A stretch of DNA of 64,000 nucleotides from Dyella terrae (GCF_022394535.1 NZ_CP089414.1:1798001-1862000), one strand, 5' to 3'; shown: positions 11,415 through 20,313, counted from the first letter of the stretch. A program made the numbers and translations. The notes: generated by a model from the letters alone, not told the origin.

Positions 11415-12875
11415 TCAGCGATCACTCATCATCACACCGGCCGTCTGCAAACCCGAATACAGGGCCGCAGGCACGCCAAAGCCGGGGAACGTGGTCTGGC
11501 CGGCGAGATACAAACCCGACAGCGGCGTGCGATGCGCAAAGTAAGCATTCGGGTTGGCGCCGGGTGCCACGCCATAGAGGGCGCCTTCGTAAAGATGCCG
11601 CTCGTGTTCGAATGTCTGCGGATCGAGCGTGCGCACCGTATCGACCTCCAGCGTCGGTAGGAACCCACGCAACGCCGCCAGATGTTTTTCCAGCGCATCC
11701 TCCGTCATGGACGGCGTCCATTCGCTGGCGTGCTGGATACCGGACACCGGCGCATACAGTTCGAGCACGCCCTTCCCCTCCGGAGCCAGGCCGGTCAACA
11801 CCTGGCTGGGCGACGTCCAGGAGAGCCAACGCGGCACTTGCTCCGCGACCTGATGCATCACGCCCTGTTGCCTCATATCCGGCACGTGGTTGACGATGAA
11901 GGCGCTGGAGGCCGGCGCGCAGCGGCCACCCAATTGCACGGCGATGGCTCGATGCGACAGCGGCGCACGGCGCGCTGTCCGTTGCATGGCGCGTGGAACA
12001 GCGTCCGGCGACAGCAACCGATTGACCACGCTAAATCCCGCGCAGGTCGCGACGACCTCCTGCGCGGGAAGATGTTCGCCATTCGCCAACACCACGCCAC
12101 TCACGCGCCCGCCCGACACGTCGATGCGCGTGACCTCGCAACCACAACGCACCGGTACACCCGCCGTTTGCAGCGCGCGATGCAACGCATCGGTGATGGC
12201 CCCCATACCGCCTCGCGGCAGATGAAACCCTTCTTCCAGCAAGGCCAGCAGACCGATCAACTGGGACGCCGGCAATCGATCCGGCGGCGTGCCGGTGTAG
12301 AGCAGGATGGAGGCTACCGCCGCCTGCAATGCAGGATCAGGAAAATAACCAGCGATGGCACGGTCCACCCGGCCGCCAAGCCGCGGAAGATAGCGCCAAA
12401 GCTGGCCAAGCGTTCGCGGCAACGAAGGCTCGAACGGCAGGACACCATCGAGCAGACGGCGATAGATGGGACGCCAGTCGAGCTGCAGCTTGCGCAGGCC
12501 TTCACGCAGTAGCGCAGTGCGAGCTGCCGCATCATCACCCTCGACACGCGCCGTCTCGATGCTGCCCAGATGTACGATGGTGCCATCGTCCAGATGCGTT
12601 TCGTGCGGATGATCAATGGCGACGAGCGGCACCTCCACATCGAAGTTCAGCCCAAGCTCCCCGAACGCCCGTCGTAGCAGCGAAGGCACCGCCACATAGA
12701 CCGCACCATTGTTGAACGTGTAGCCATCCATCCGGGTGGTTGAGCAACAGCCACCAGGCTGATCCGAAGCTTCCAGCACCATCACTTCCCGGCCCGCGCG
12801 GGCCAACGCTAGAGCGGCAGAAAGGCCGGATAGGCCCGCGCCAATCACGATGATGGGAGCGTTGCTACGTGGCAT
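11415..12875 (-). CDS. CrtI/phytoene desaturase-like FAD oxidoreductase
   Basis: 486 aa. N-terminal Rossmann motif VIGAGLSGLSAALALARAG with the downstream E of VLEASDQPGG, a middle region with GGMGAITDALHRAL, and the C-terminal FAD motif LYLAGQTTFPGFGVPAALYSG. This is the architecture of phytoene desaturases, carotenoid isomerases and related all-trans-retinol saturases. No crtB or crtE lies nearby, so it may act on another polyunsaturated or isoprenoid substrate. I chose the ATG at 12875; the longer frame to 12977 would run through the divergent promoter. It is divergent from a TetR gene and probably controlled by it. Confidence 0.85.
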   Translation of the reverse strand: MPRSNAPIIVIGAGLSGLSAALALARAGREVMVLEASDQPGGCCSTTRMDGYTFNNGAVYVAVPSLLRRAFGELGLNFDVEVPLVAIDHPHETHLDDGTIVHLGSIETARVEGDDAAARTALLREGLRKLQLDWRPIYRRLLDGVLPFEPSLPRTLGQLWRYLPRLGGRVDRAIAGYFPDPALQAAVASILLYTGTPPDRLPASQLIGLLALLEEGFHLPRGGMGAITDALHRALQTAGVPVRCGCEVTRIDVSGGRVSGVVLANGEHLPAQEVVATCAGFSVVNRLLSPDAVPRAMQRTARRAPLSHRAIAVQLGGRCAPASSAFIVNHVPDMRQQGVMHQVAEQVPRWLSWTSPSQVLTGLAPEGKGVLELYAPVSGIQHASEWTPSMTEDALEKHLAALRGFLPTLEVDTVRTLDPQTFEHERHLYEGALYGVAPGANPNAYFAHRTPLSGLYLAGQTTFPGFGVPAALYSGLQTAGVMMSDR

Positions 12876-12962
12876 AGCGGAATCTCGCAAATGTAGGGTC
12901 AAGGGACAGCCTGCGGGATCGGCCGGCCGCCGTGCCCGCGGCACCGTGATATCCTGTCGCCA

Positions 12963-13004
12963 ATCAAAATTGAACAATGATCAATTTTGAACATTGTTCA
13001 ATAT
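12963..13004. promoter_or_regulatory. Double palindromic operator between the FAD oxidoreductase and tetR genes
   Basis: Two related palindromes sit side by side: TTGAACAATGATCAA (12970-12984) and TTGAACATTGTTCAA (12987-13001), centres 17 bp apart. The second is a perfect 15-bp palindrome; the first is embedded in AAAATTGA-7-TCAATTTT. The segment is much AT-richer than its surroundings and lies in the divergent gap. TetR repressors commonly bind such 15-bp sites, so this is likely the operator for both genes. Confidence 0.75.
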
Positions 13005-13014
13005 CAAGGCCAAC

Positions 13015-13617
13015 ATGTCCACACCCAGCCACCCGCCACGCAAACGTGAACGCACCCGCGATCATCTCGGTACGGTGGCATGGGCGCTGTTCGAGCAGTT
13101 CGGTTACGAAGCCGTCACCATGGAACAGATCGCTGCCGAGGCGGGCGTGGCGCGTGGCACGCTGTATAACCACTTCCCCGTGAAGGAGGCCGCGCTCGCA
13201 CTCGCCCTGCACGAGCAACTGGCAAGTGATCTCAGTCCCTTGATGCACAAGGTCATGGCGCGGCGGAGCCTGCAGACGCGACTCGCTGGGATACTGGATG
13301 CCTCGGCACAATGGTGGGAGGCGCATCGCGACTATGCCGCACCGTACATCCGCTATCGATTCCAGGCGCTCGGCGACGGGCAGCAGGGGCAAAGCGACTC
13401 CGACATGTTGGCGGTGTACGCATCGTTGATCGAACAAGCACAAGCAAAGGGCGAGATTCGCGACGATATCGCCCCGCCCTTGCTAGCCAGTCATCTGCAT
13501 TTTCTCTATCTGGGCGCCGTGTTGCGCTGGCTGGAAAACAACCGCCTCAGCCTGCGTCATGAGCTGGCACAGGTGTTGGCGTTCTTCATGGCGGCGGCCA
13601 TGGCATCGGGGCGCTGA
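13015..13617 (+). CDS. TetR/AcrR family regulator
   Basis: 200 aa. N-terminal helix-turn-helix (about 10-55: VTMEQIAAEAGVARGTLYNHF) typical of TetR proteins, then a helical ligand-binding domain. I prefer the ATG at 13015 (AAGG 8 bases upstream) over one at 12994, because the latter lies inside the palindromic operator. It is divergent from the CrtI-like oxidoreductase gene, so it likely represses itself and that gene until an inducer, perhaps a lipid or hydrophobic compound, is bound. Effector unknown. Confidence 0.9.
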   Translation: MSTPSHPPRKRERTRDHLGTVAWALFEQFGYEAVTMEQIAAEAGVARGTLYNHFPVKEAALALALHEQLASDLSPLMHKVMARRSLQTRLAGILDASAQWWEAHRDYAAPYIRYRFQALGDGQQGQSDSDMLAVYASLIEQAQAKGEIRDDIAPPLLASHLHFLYLGAVLRWLENNRLSLRHELAQVLAFFMAAAMASGR

Positions 13618-13653
13618 GTTTCGCTTGAGTGCTTTCGCCGCGCAGGCGTTCAC

Positions 13654-14805
13654 TCAGTCATCGACAGCCTTCCACTGCCAAGTCCGCGACGCCATGTCGA
13701 ACTCGCCGTTACGCATCGATGTATGGTCGGTGCCGGAGTCCTTGGTGATGAAGGCACTGATCGATGTTGCGTAGACCGACAAGGTGACGGAATCGCCCTC
13801 CAGCACCGTACCGGCTACGTCCAACCGGGCACCCTTGGGCAATTCGAAACGCACATACTCGTTGTCGTCCATGTCGTGGGCGCGCAAGCGTGCGGCACTG
13901 ATCCCATGGCCGTTGTAGATAGCATCGATAGTCGAACCCGCGGGTATGTGTACGCCGGCCACCTCGACATCTTCTGCCAGCATGCCGTCGCCCACGCTCA
14001 CGTCGCCGTCGTGCTCGCGATACACCGAAAGGTCGCGCCCTACTCCCAACGGATAACCGGCCACGCGCTGCGCCACCGCGGGCGTACAGCTGAGGTCCCC
14101 GTGATAGCTGAACACCCCTTTGGCGCATCGCACGCCGAGCGCCAACCAGTCATGCGGCGCATCGCCAATGATGTCCACATCACCGATGCGGTAGGTGCTG
14201 AACTCGAATGTTGCATCCGTCCCCGCCGGCAAGGCGAGTTCGCCGACCACGTGATCGGCAGCCAAGGTGCAGTCCACCGTTTCCTTCTCAGACGAAGTAT
14301 CGAACCCTTGCTTGAACTTGGCTGCCGCGCACGGCAGGCCGTGAATGGCCGTGGGCCGCGTCAGTACACCCTCGGACACATAGCGGGTCGGGTTGTCTCC
14401 ACCAGTGACCGCGATCGAGAAATCACCGCGGATGGGCAACCCCAACAGCATGGTTTCCACTGGAAGCGTTCCGCCGCTCACATCATGTGGCTCCCAAGTG
14501 GACTGCACGACCGTTGATCCCGCCGGGAAATGCAGGTCGTCGTAGACCTTGGGCGACGACAGGTGATGCGTGTAATGCTGGACCACAGCCTCGCTGTAGG
14601 CCTGCTCGATGTCGCGGTGGTTGAACAGCAGCAACAGTTGGAGCGCCACAAAGAGGACGCAACATGGCAGGCCGTAACGCCAGAAACGACCATGCCGAAT
14701 GGAACGCTTGATGCCCAGCAAGGCCAGAATGATCGTCGCGGGAATGGTTACCAGCAGGGCTAACAACGCGAAGACGACGAGGTTCGACAACGACAGTGGG
14801 ACCAC
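13654..14805 (-). CDS. Hypothetical membrane-anchored protein
   Basis: 383 aa. Two membrane helices near the N-terminus (about 6-32, LVVFALLALLVTIPATIILA, and 44-62, LPCCVLFVALQLLLLF), then about 315 residues of polar, beta-rich sequence with recurring PAGST/PAGTD turns (FPAGSTVVQS, LPAGTDATFE, IPAGSTIDAI), suggesting an internal repeat of a beta-helix or jelly-roll kind. I chose GTG at 14805 (AAGGA 7 bases upstream); the longer frame to 15021 would overlap the DUF2894 gene and has a non-proteinlike start. It follows the four-gene motor operon after a 150-base gap. Function unknown. Confidence 0.7.
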   Translation of the reverse strand: MVPLSLSNLVVFALLALLVTIPATIILALLGIKRSIRHGRFWRYGLPCCVLFVALQLLLLFNHRDIEQAYSEAVVQHYTHHLSSPKVYDDLHFPAGSTVVQSTWEPHDVSGGTLPVETMLLGLPIRGDFSIAVTGGDNPTRYVSEGVLTRPTAIHGLPCAAAKFKQGFDTSSEKETVDCTLAADHVVGELALPAGTDATFEFSTYRIGDVDIIGDAPHDWLALGVRCAKGVFSYHGDLSCTPAVAQRVAGYPLGVGRDLSVYREHDGDVSVGDGMLAEDVEVAGVHIPAGSTIDAIYNGHGISAARLRAHDMDDNEYVRFELPKGARLDVAGTVLEGDSVTLSVYATSISAFITKDSGTDHTSMRNGEFDMASRTWQWKAVDD

Positions 14806-14956
14806 GGCAATTCCTTGGCAAATGTCGGTATGCCAGCGAAACAGCCTGCTGGCGAAGCCATGCCATCCGGCACCGGCCCAGCATATCAAGCTGCCCCGGT
14901 TAAGCGGCAGCGCCGTTGGCCGGGCTGGAGGGGAAAGCGCCGAGCGTGCGGCGACC

Positions 14957-15604
14957 TTACTCCTTGCGCGTGCGTGCCTTAGCCCGTGTGCGCTTGCCCG
15001 GGGACGCCGCCTGCGGCGCATCCTTCGCGACGAACGATGCGTTGCCGTTCATCTGCTCGATCCACGACAGGTCGTCGATATAAGCCAGAAAGTGCTGCAG
15101 GTAGCCGGGTGACAGCTCGCGCATCAAAGCGATGGTGCGATGGACGAGCGCACGCGAATTGAGTGGACCGGCGTTCTCCGGCGCATCTTCCATCGATTGG
15201 CGAAGCTGGCTCTCCGTGCGCACCGACGACCAGATCTTGCGGAACTCACCCAGCAGTTCCATCTCAGGCATGGCGGATGTCGCTGGCTCGGTAGCAGGCT
15301 TCTCGTTGCGTGACGCCGCCATGCGGGCGAGCTGATCGATCAGTTCACCGAAAGGACCTCGCTCCGCGATGTCGGATACCGCATCGTTGCTGGCACTCAC
15401 CGCCGAAGGAATGAGATCGGCGGCATACGCGTCGATCAAGACGGCCAAGCGTGCGTCCAGCAGTCCGCGTGCTTCACCATCGATCCGGGCGGCACGCTTC
15501 TCCAGCGCATCCATGAAATGGAACCGGATGGGATCGAGACGATCTGCCTGTCGCGCGCGCCAAGCATCGAGCGTCGCGCGTGCGCTGGGCGTTCCGTCAG
15601 TCAT
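14957..15604 (-). CDS. DUF2894-type protein, last gene of the motor-like operon
   Basis: 215 aa, cytosolic, helical, ending in a strongly basic tail (KRTRAKARTRKE). Resembles DUF2894 proteins, which I recall from Xanthomonadales and Burkholderiales operons beside DUF802 and OmpA-like genes. It overlaps the OmpA-like gene by 8 bases, so translation is coupled and the stoichiometry is probably tied to the membrane complex. There is an LSPGYLQHFLAYIDDLSW segment near residue 165. The biochemical role is unknown; an adaptor on the cytosolic face is a guess. Confidence 0.8.
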   Translation of the reverse strand: MTDGTPSARATLDAWRARQADRLDPIRFHFMDALEKRAARIDGEARGLLDARLAVLIDAYAADLIPSAVSASNDAVSDIAERGPFGELIDQLARMAASRNEKPATEPATSAMPEMELLGEFRKIWSSVRTESQLRQSMEDAPENAGPLNSRALVHRTIALMRELSPGYLQHFLAYIDDLSWIEQMNGNASFVAKDAPQAASPGKRTRAKARTRKE

Positions 15605-16244
15605 GAGACGCTACGGCCGTATTCGACGGCCGCGGCACAGGCGCGATCTCCACGCGACGGTTCTTTGCGCGCCCATCCTCGTTTTCGTTTGAACTCACTG
15701 GCTGCTCCGCGCCGAAGGCGGCAGCGAAGACGGAAGAAGCAGGCACGCCTTCAGTAATCAGCGTACGGGTAACCGTGAGCGCGCGCTCGGCGGACAACTC
15801 CAGGTTGTCGGCGAAGTGACGATTGCCGTCACGCACTTGCTGGTCGTCGGTGAAGCCGCTCACCATCAGAATTTCATCGCGGGACTTGAGGTAATCCGTC
15901 AGCGGCCCAGCCAGGCTTTTCAGCAGCTCGCGCCCTTCCGGTTGCAACTGGTCGGAATTGAGCGCGAACAGCACGTTGCCGCGAATACCGATGCGCCCAT
16001 CGACCAGCGTCACGCGGCCGGCCGCCAGCGGCGCGGCCAGCGCCTGCTCCAGCGTCTTGCGGCGCTGTGCTTCAGCCTGGTGTTGCTTCACCTCTTCGTC
16101 GAGCCGGTTGGACAACTGCAGTTGCACGCCGATCACGCCGACCAGAATCAGCACGAACGCGCCCAGCAGTACCGACATCAAGTCGCCGAACGCGGCCCAG
16201 ATCGGCGCGGTCGATTCCGCTTCGACCTCGAACTCGTCACTCAT
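15597..16244 (-). CDS. MotB/ZorB-like OmpA-family protein
   Basis: 215 aa. Short cytosolic N-terminus, one membrane helix (about 16-42) that carries Asp21 in WAAFGDLMSVLLGAF, the position of the ion-binding aspartate of MotB and ZorB, a short linker, and a C-terminal OmpA peptidoglycan-binding domain (about 85-200) with VSGFTDDQ, LELSAERAL and GRAKNRRVEI. This is the stator-subunit layout. It starts in a 4-base ATGA overlap with the end of the MotA-like gene and overlaps the DUF2894 gene, so all three are coupled. Likely partner of the upstream channel protein. The family call is firm; the ion and output are not known. Confidence 0.9.
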   Translation of the reverse strand: MSDEFEVEAESTAPIWAAFGDLMSVLLGAFVLILVGVIGVQLQLSNRLDEEVKQHQAEAQRRKTLEQALAAPLAAGRVTLVDGRIGIRGNVLFALNSDQLQPEGRELLKSLAGPLTDYLKSRDEILMVSGFTDDQQVRDGNRHFADNLELSAERALTVTRTLITEGVPASSVFAAAFGAEQPVSSNENEDGRAKNRRVEIAPVPRPSNTAVASHD

Positions 16245-18646
16245 GCGTTTTCAGCCCCGGCCGTTGCGCGCTGATCGGCAATCTGCCGCAGGTCTTCGAT
16301 CACCTGCTTCTGCGAAAGCATGCTGAGGTCGACCACTTCACGCGCCTGGGCCACGTAGTACGCCAGTTGCTCGTCGCTACGCGCCAACGTCTTGTCCAAC
16401 GCGTCGGCGATGTGCTGCAGGCGTTCCATCAGCGCTTCGTTCGACTGGCCGTACAACTGCACCGACACCCCAAAAGCTTCGCCAAGGCTGGCCACTTCCA
16501 CCGCGCTGCCCGTGACCTGCGCCGCCACCGTACCGAGCTTGCCGGTTTCGGCTTGGATATGGTCGGTGAAGCGGGTGCTCACGCGATCGAGCAGGTCGGC
16601 CGAGGTGGCGACCAGCGCATCGACCGCTTCACGCTGTTCCGTCGACGCGTGGTTCACAGCGTCAAGCAGGGTTTCCAGTGTGGCGAGCAGACGGCTGCGC
16701 TCTTCCAGCATCGCCGTGTCGCGCACCATGCTGTCGGAAAGCTTCTGGCGCAGCTCGGCGACGACGTCGGCGGCCGCCTTCGGCGCTTCCGACGCAGCCT
16801 GCACGAGGCGGGAGATCTCTGCGATGGTTTCGCTGGCGTGCGTCTGTGCCTGTGCGGAGATGTCGCCGGCGGTCTTGGCCAACGTGTCGCAGATGTCCTG
16901 CTGACGGCGGGTGGCGTGTTCGCCCACCTGCTCCCATTGCTGGCCCAGGGTGGCGGTCATCGATTCGAACGATGTCGTCCACGTCGCCAATCGCTGCTCG
17001 TCGCGCGACTCCAGCGCTGTCTGCAACTCCGCATGCGAGGCCTGCACGACGCGCACCAGCGACGACGCCTGCGCTTCGAAGGATGCCGTAGCCGTGGCCA
17101 ATGCTTTTTCGTTGCGGGCCGCCAAGCCGTCGTTCGCTGCAGCCTGCTGCGACAGTGCGTTGTTCCATGCCGTTGCCGCGTGGCCGGCCGAGGCATCCAG
17201 GCGTGCAGCGACACTGTCCAACAGGCCGGTCGAACGCTGCTCGAAGGTTTCGCCGAAGCGCTCCAGCGACTGGCGCAGATCGCCGGCCATGGATTCGTTG
17301 GAGCGGCGATGTTCGTCCAGCGCCTTGCTCCAGAGTTCCGCCACCGTTGCGGTACTGGTCTCGAAGCCGGTGGACAGGCCATCCAATTGCTCGCGTACGG
17401 CCTGCGTGACGGATGCATGCAACGTGGCCGCTTCGCGCGCGAGCCCAGCCATCGTCGCCTCTACCACCGGTTGCAACAAGGCGCCGGAAGCGCGCGCGCT
17501 TTCGGTGACGCTGTCCTTCAACGACTGCTCCACCGACGTAGCGAGATGCGTATAGGTCGCCTCGGCCCGCGCATGGAAGGCTTCGTGACTGGCGAGCTGC
17601 TGCTCGGTCGCGGTCAGGTTCTGCTGCCACAGGGCGCCGGACACGCGTGCACTTTCGGCCACGCTGTCCTTCAACGACTGCTCCACTGAGGAGGCGAGCT
17701 GCGTGTACGCGGCCTCGGTGCGGGTGTGGAACGCGCCATGGCTGGCGAGCTGGTGCTCGTTGGCGGCCAAGCCTTGCTGCAGCATGGAGGTGGCAGCGCG
17801 CGCGCTTTCGGCCACGCTCTCCTTCAAGGATTGCTGCACGGAGGCGGCAAGATGCGTATAGGCCGCTTCGGTGCGCGCGTGGAACGCTTCCTGACCCGCG
17901 AGCTGGCGCTCGTTCGTCACGGTGCCATGTTGTTCGAGGGCGATCATCAGCGCCTGCAGGCGATCGACCAGGGTCGGCATCAGCGCCGTCTGCTGTTGCA
18001 GGAGCTTGAATGCTTCGTCGCGCTGGTGCGCCTGCGAATGCACGCGCAAGCTGGTGGCAATCCTGGCGTCCAGTTGCTGCACGGCGTGCAGGCGCTCGCG
18101 CCGGCACAGTGCGGAAAGCAGGCCGAGCATGGCCGATGTCGCCACGCCCGCAATCGAAGTGCCGAACGCAAAGCCCAGGCCCTTGACCGGCGCGGCGAGC
18201 GAACCGCGAATAGCTTGCAGGTCAGTCGCGCTTTCCAGCGCGAGGCCGGTGCCGCGCAAGGTCGCCATCATGCCGAGCAGCGTGCCCAGCATGCCCAGCA
18301 GCACGAGCAGGCCGACCAGATACGGCGTCAAGGCTGGCGCGGGCATGGCCACGCGCTCGCCTTCCACGCGCAGGCGCACGGCGTGACGCAGGCTGGGATG
18401 CAAGCGGGCAAGCCAATCGCCCAGGCCTTCCGGCGCCACAGGGGCATCCACCAGGGCATGCGTCAGCGTGGCGGTTGCCTGCCGGTAGCGGTGCAGCTCC
18501 AGCGCGCCGGCCACGTAACAGGCACCGATCACCGCCGCGATCGCCGCACCCAGCGGGTTCGAACCGATGTAGCCCACGCCGATCCAGCACACGGCCACCA
18601 GGCCCACAGCGAACACAGCAAGATTAAGCAGATTCTTCAACGTCAC
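16241..18646 (-). CDS. MotA/ZorA-like channel protein with long coiled-coil tail (DUF802)
   Basis: 801 aa. Four membrane helices at about 5-28, 31-51, 108-130 and 157-180. The third and fourth have the MotA/TolQ/ExbB pattern (LLGMLGTLLGMMATL; FGTSIAGVATSAMLGLLS). Residues 181-801 are an extended helical coiled coil rich in Ala, Gln, Glu and Ser, including three tandem 51-residue repeats (248-400). This is the design of ZorA, in which a long tail hangs from a five-fold motor into the cytosol. GTG at 18646 follows the upstream stop by 7 bases; a TTG at 18640 is an alternative. Matches DUF802 as I remember it. Function unproven. Confidence 0.88.
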   Translation of the reverse strand: MTLKNLLNLAVFAVGLVAVCWIGVGYIGSNPLGAAIAAVIGACYVAGALELHRYRQATATLTHALVDAPVAPEGLGDWLARLHPSLRHAVRLRVEGERVAMPAPALTPYLVGLLVLLGMLGTLLGMMATLRGTGLALESATDLQAIRGSLAAPVKGLGFAFGTSIAGVATSAMLGLLSALCRRERLHAVQQLDARIATSLRVHSQAHQRDEAFKLLQQQTALMPTLVDRLQALMIALEQHGTVTNERQLAGQEAFHARTEAAYTHLAASVQQSLKESVAESARAATSMLQQGLAANEHQLASHGAFHTRTEAAYTQLASSVEQSLKDSVAESARVSGALWQQNLTATEQQLASHEAFHARAEATYTHLATSVEQSLKDSVTESARASGALLQPVVEATMAGLAREAATLHASVTQAVREQLDGLSTGFETSTATVAELWSKALDEHRRSNESMAGDLRQSLERFGETFEQRSTGLLDSVAARLDASAGHAATAWNNALSQQAAANDGLAARNEKALATATASFEAQASSLVRVVQASHAELQTALESRDEQRLATWTTSFESMTATLGQQWEQVGEHATRRQQDICDTLAKTAGDISAQAQTHASETIAEISRLVQAASEAPKAAADVVAELRQKLSDSMVRDTAMLEERSRLLATLETLLDAVNHASTEQREAVDALVATSADLLDRVSTRFTDHIQAETGKLGTVAAQVTGSAVEVASLGEAFGVSVQLYGQSNEALMERLQHIADALDKTLARSDEQLAYYVAQAREVVDLSMLSQKQVIEDLRQIADQRATAGAENA
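17447..17905 (-). repeat. Three 153-bp tandem repeats coding for the coiled-coil tail
   Basis: Three in-frame units of 51 codons, each starting QLA and containing EA(A/T)YT(H/Q)LA and SLK(E/D)SV(A/T)ESAR. Protein identity between neighbouring units is high, so recent duplication or gene conversion is likely. Expansion would change tail length in steps of one unit. Confidence 0.85.
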
Positions 18647-18653
18647 TTCTCGG

Positions 18654-19361
18654 TTAGCGGGTGCGAAGGGCTGCCAGCAGGCCTTCGACCGGTTGAAAAC
18701 GAACATCCAGTTCAGCGAGCAAAACGCTCTGCACGTCCTTGCGAAAACCATCGAGCCAGGGAGCAGGCGTTGCGGATGCCGCCTCCCCTTCCGCCGCTTC
18801 GGACGGCGCGCTCTGGCGCAACCGCTCGAAGTGCTCGCCCAGCAACGCCGGCACAGCCGCCAGCAACATCTGCTCGCGCGGACTCAGTGCGAGCTCCATG
18901 ACGGCATCTACGCTGGCAAGCCCCGCCAGCTCGTTCGACTGCCGGGCCAACATGTCGCGTAGCCGCCCGCGCAAATGGCCGGTGGCCGCCTGCATGCGCC
19001 GCTGCAGGGTGAGGTAGCGCTGGCGGAACACCGCGTAGTCGTCCCCCACGTTGTCGCTGCCCGCCCCATCCGCACCGATGGCCAGGACCGGATCACCGGT
19101 AATGGCCTGCACCAACGAGGCGCGCAGGCGAGTGCACTCCGCCTCTTCCTCGCTGCTGAAGGCCGGGCCGCCCGCGTCGTCCACGGATGGCCGGCCGTCC
19201 AGCGCCGTAGACAGTGCAATGGCATGCGTCCAGTCGAGCCAGTGGCTCAACCGGTCCGGCAGCGATTGCCTGGAGGCGGGTACGTCGCGATCCGTCAGGC
19301 GAGCGAGCAAGCGGATGAACGTCGGGCCACGAACCGCCGTCCGCTGAAGGGCTTGCACCAT
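18654..19361 (-). CDS. DUF3348-type protein, first gene of the motor-like operon
   Basis: 235 aa, cytosolic, helical, no signal peptide. Pattern FIRLLARLTD near the N-terminus and a QRYLTLQRRMQAATGHLRGRLRDML segment (quoted here in part as QRYLTLQRRMQ) in the middle match DUF3348 as I recall it. It opens a four-gene unit; its stop is 7 bases before the channel-protein start. The last 50 residues contain FRKDVQSVLLAELDVRFQPV, possibly a docking helix. Conservation beside DUF802 suggests a dedicated partner of the coiled-coil tail, but no activity is known. Confidence 0.8.
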   Translation of the reverse strand: MVQALQRTAVRGPTFIRLLARLTDRDVPASRQSLPDRLSHWLDWTHAIALSTALDGRPSVDDAGGPAFSSEEEAECTRLRASLVQAITGDPVLAIGADGAGSDNVGDDYAVFRQRYLTLQRRMQAATGHLRGRLRDMLARQSNELAGLASVDAVMELALSPREQMLLAAVPALLGEHFERLRQSAPSEAAEGEAASATPAPWLDGFRKDVQSVLLAELDVRFQPVEGLLAALRTR

Positions 19362-19437
19362 ACGTCTGGCTTAGAAAAAAGGAGTGATTTTACACGTTGG
19401 GCATGTAAGCCGCTGAACGCTGGGAAGACCGGTGCGT

Positions 19438-20313
19438 TCAGGGCGTGAGATGTGCCCGCGCCTGATCCATCACGGCCTGCCGCAGCTGCGCCAGCGCGGG
19501 CGTGGCCTCGCTGCCGCTGGCGTGCAGGCAGACGTCGACGCCAGGCAACGGGGGTAATCCATGGCGCCCGTCCAGCCGCATCAGCTGGGGTGGCACACCA
19601 GCCGTGGTCCGCAGGGTGATGCCCAGCCCCGCGGCCACCCCTGCCCACAGGCTCTGCAGGCTGCCGGTCACGTAGGCCACCCGCCACGACAGATGCGCCT
19701 TGTCCAGCGCATCCACGCCCGCCCGGCGGAAGAAGCACGGCGAGTGGTAAAGGGCGAGATCGAGCGGTGCGTCAGCCCGCAGCACCTCGTCCACACCGGC
19801 CGGCCCCAGCCATGTCATGGGCAGGGTCACCACATGCTCCGCATCCGCGCGCTGTGCATAGCCCATCACCAGGACCAGATCGAGCTCGCCGCGGTCCAGC
19901 CTTTCGAGCAGGGCCCCGTTGCGATCGACCGAAATATCGACCTGTACCGCCGGGTGGGCCTTCTTGAATTGGCCTAGCGCGGCGGGCAGCCAGGATTCGG
20001 CGAAATCGCCGGGCAAGCCAAAGCGCACCGTGCCTGCCAACGAGGCGCCCCGCACCGCGTGCACGGCTTCGTCGTTCAGTTCCAGCAGGCGGCGGGCATA
20101 GGAGTGCACCGTGTCGCCGGCCTCGGTGAGCACGATGCGGCGCCCTTGCTTGCGGAACAGCGGCTGGCCCAACTGCGCCTCCAACTTGCGCATCTGCTGG
20201 CTGACCGCGGATTGCGACCGCCCCACCCGCTCCGCCGCGCGGTTCAGGCTGCCCAGTTGCAGGATCGCAAGCAGGGATCGCAGCGCATCCATATCCAGAT
20301 TGGGTAAGGTCAT
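19438..20313 (-). CDS. LysR family regulator
   Basis: 291 aa. N-terminal winged HTH (5-65: LGSLNRAAERVGRSQSAVSQQMRKLE) and a periplasmic-binding-protein-like effector domain (90-285). It ends 76 bases before the motor operon and is transcribed in the same direction, but the spacing suggests separate control. The region upstream, where a divergent target would be expected, holds only a decayed reading frame, so the original target may have been lost. Effector unknown. Confidence 0.92.
   Translation of the reverse strand: MTLPNLDMDALRSLLAILQLGSLNRAAERVGRSQSAVSQQMRKLEAQLGQPLFRKQGRRIVLTEAGDTVHSYARRLLELNDEAVHAVRGASLAGTVRFGLPGDFAESWLPAALGQFKKAHPAVQVDISVDRNGALLERLDRGELDLVLVMGYAQRADAEHVVTLPMTWLGPAGVDEVLRADAPLDLALYHSPCFFRRAGVDALDKAHLSWRVAYVTGSLQSLWAGVAAGLGITLRTTAGVPPQLMRLDGRHGLPPLPGVDVCLHASGSEATPALAQLRQAVMDQARAHLTP

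Noticed and set aside
16067-18901. Long plus-strand ORFs opposite the motor operon
   Set aside because: Gln/Arg/His-rich shadows of the coiled-coil coding sequence; operon overlaps and domains are all on the minus strand.
14957-19361. A complete Zorya defence system
   Set aside because: The ZorA/ZorB-like pair is present but no helicase, nuclease or ZorC/D/E-like gene is adjacent; only a motor-like complex is claimed.
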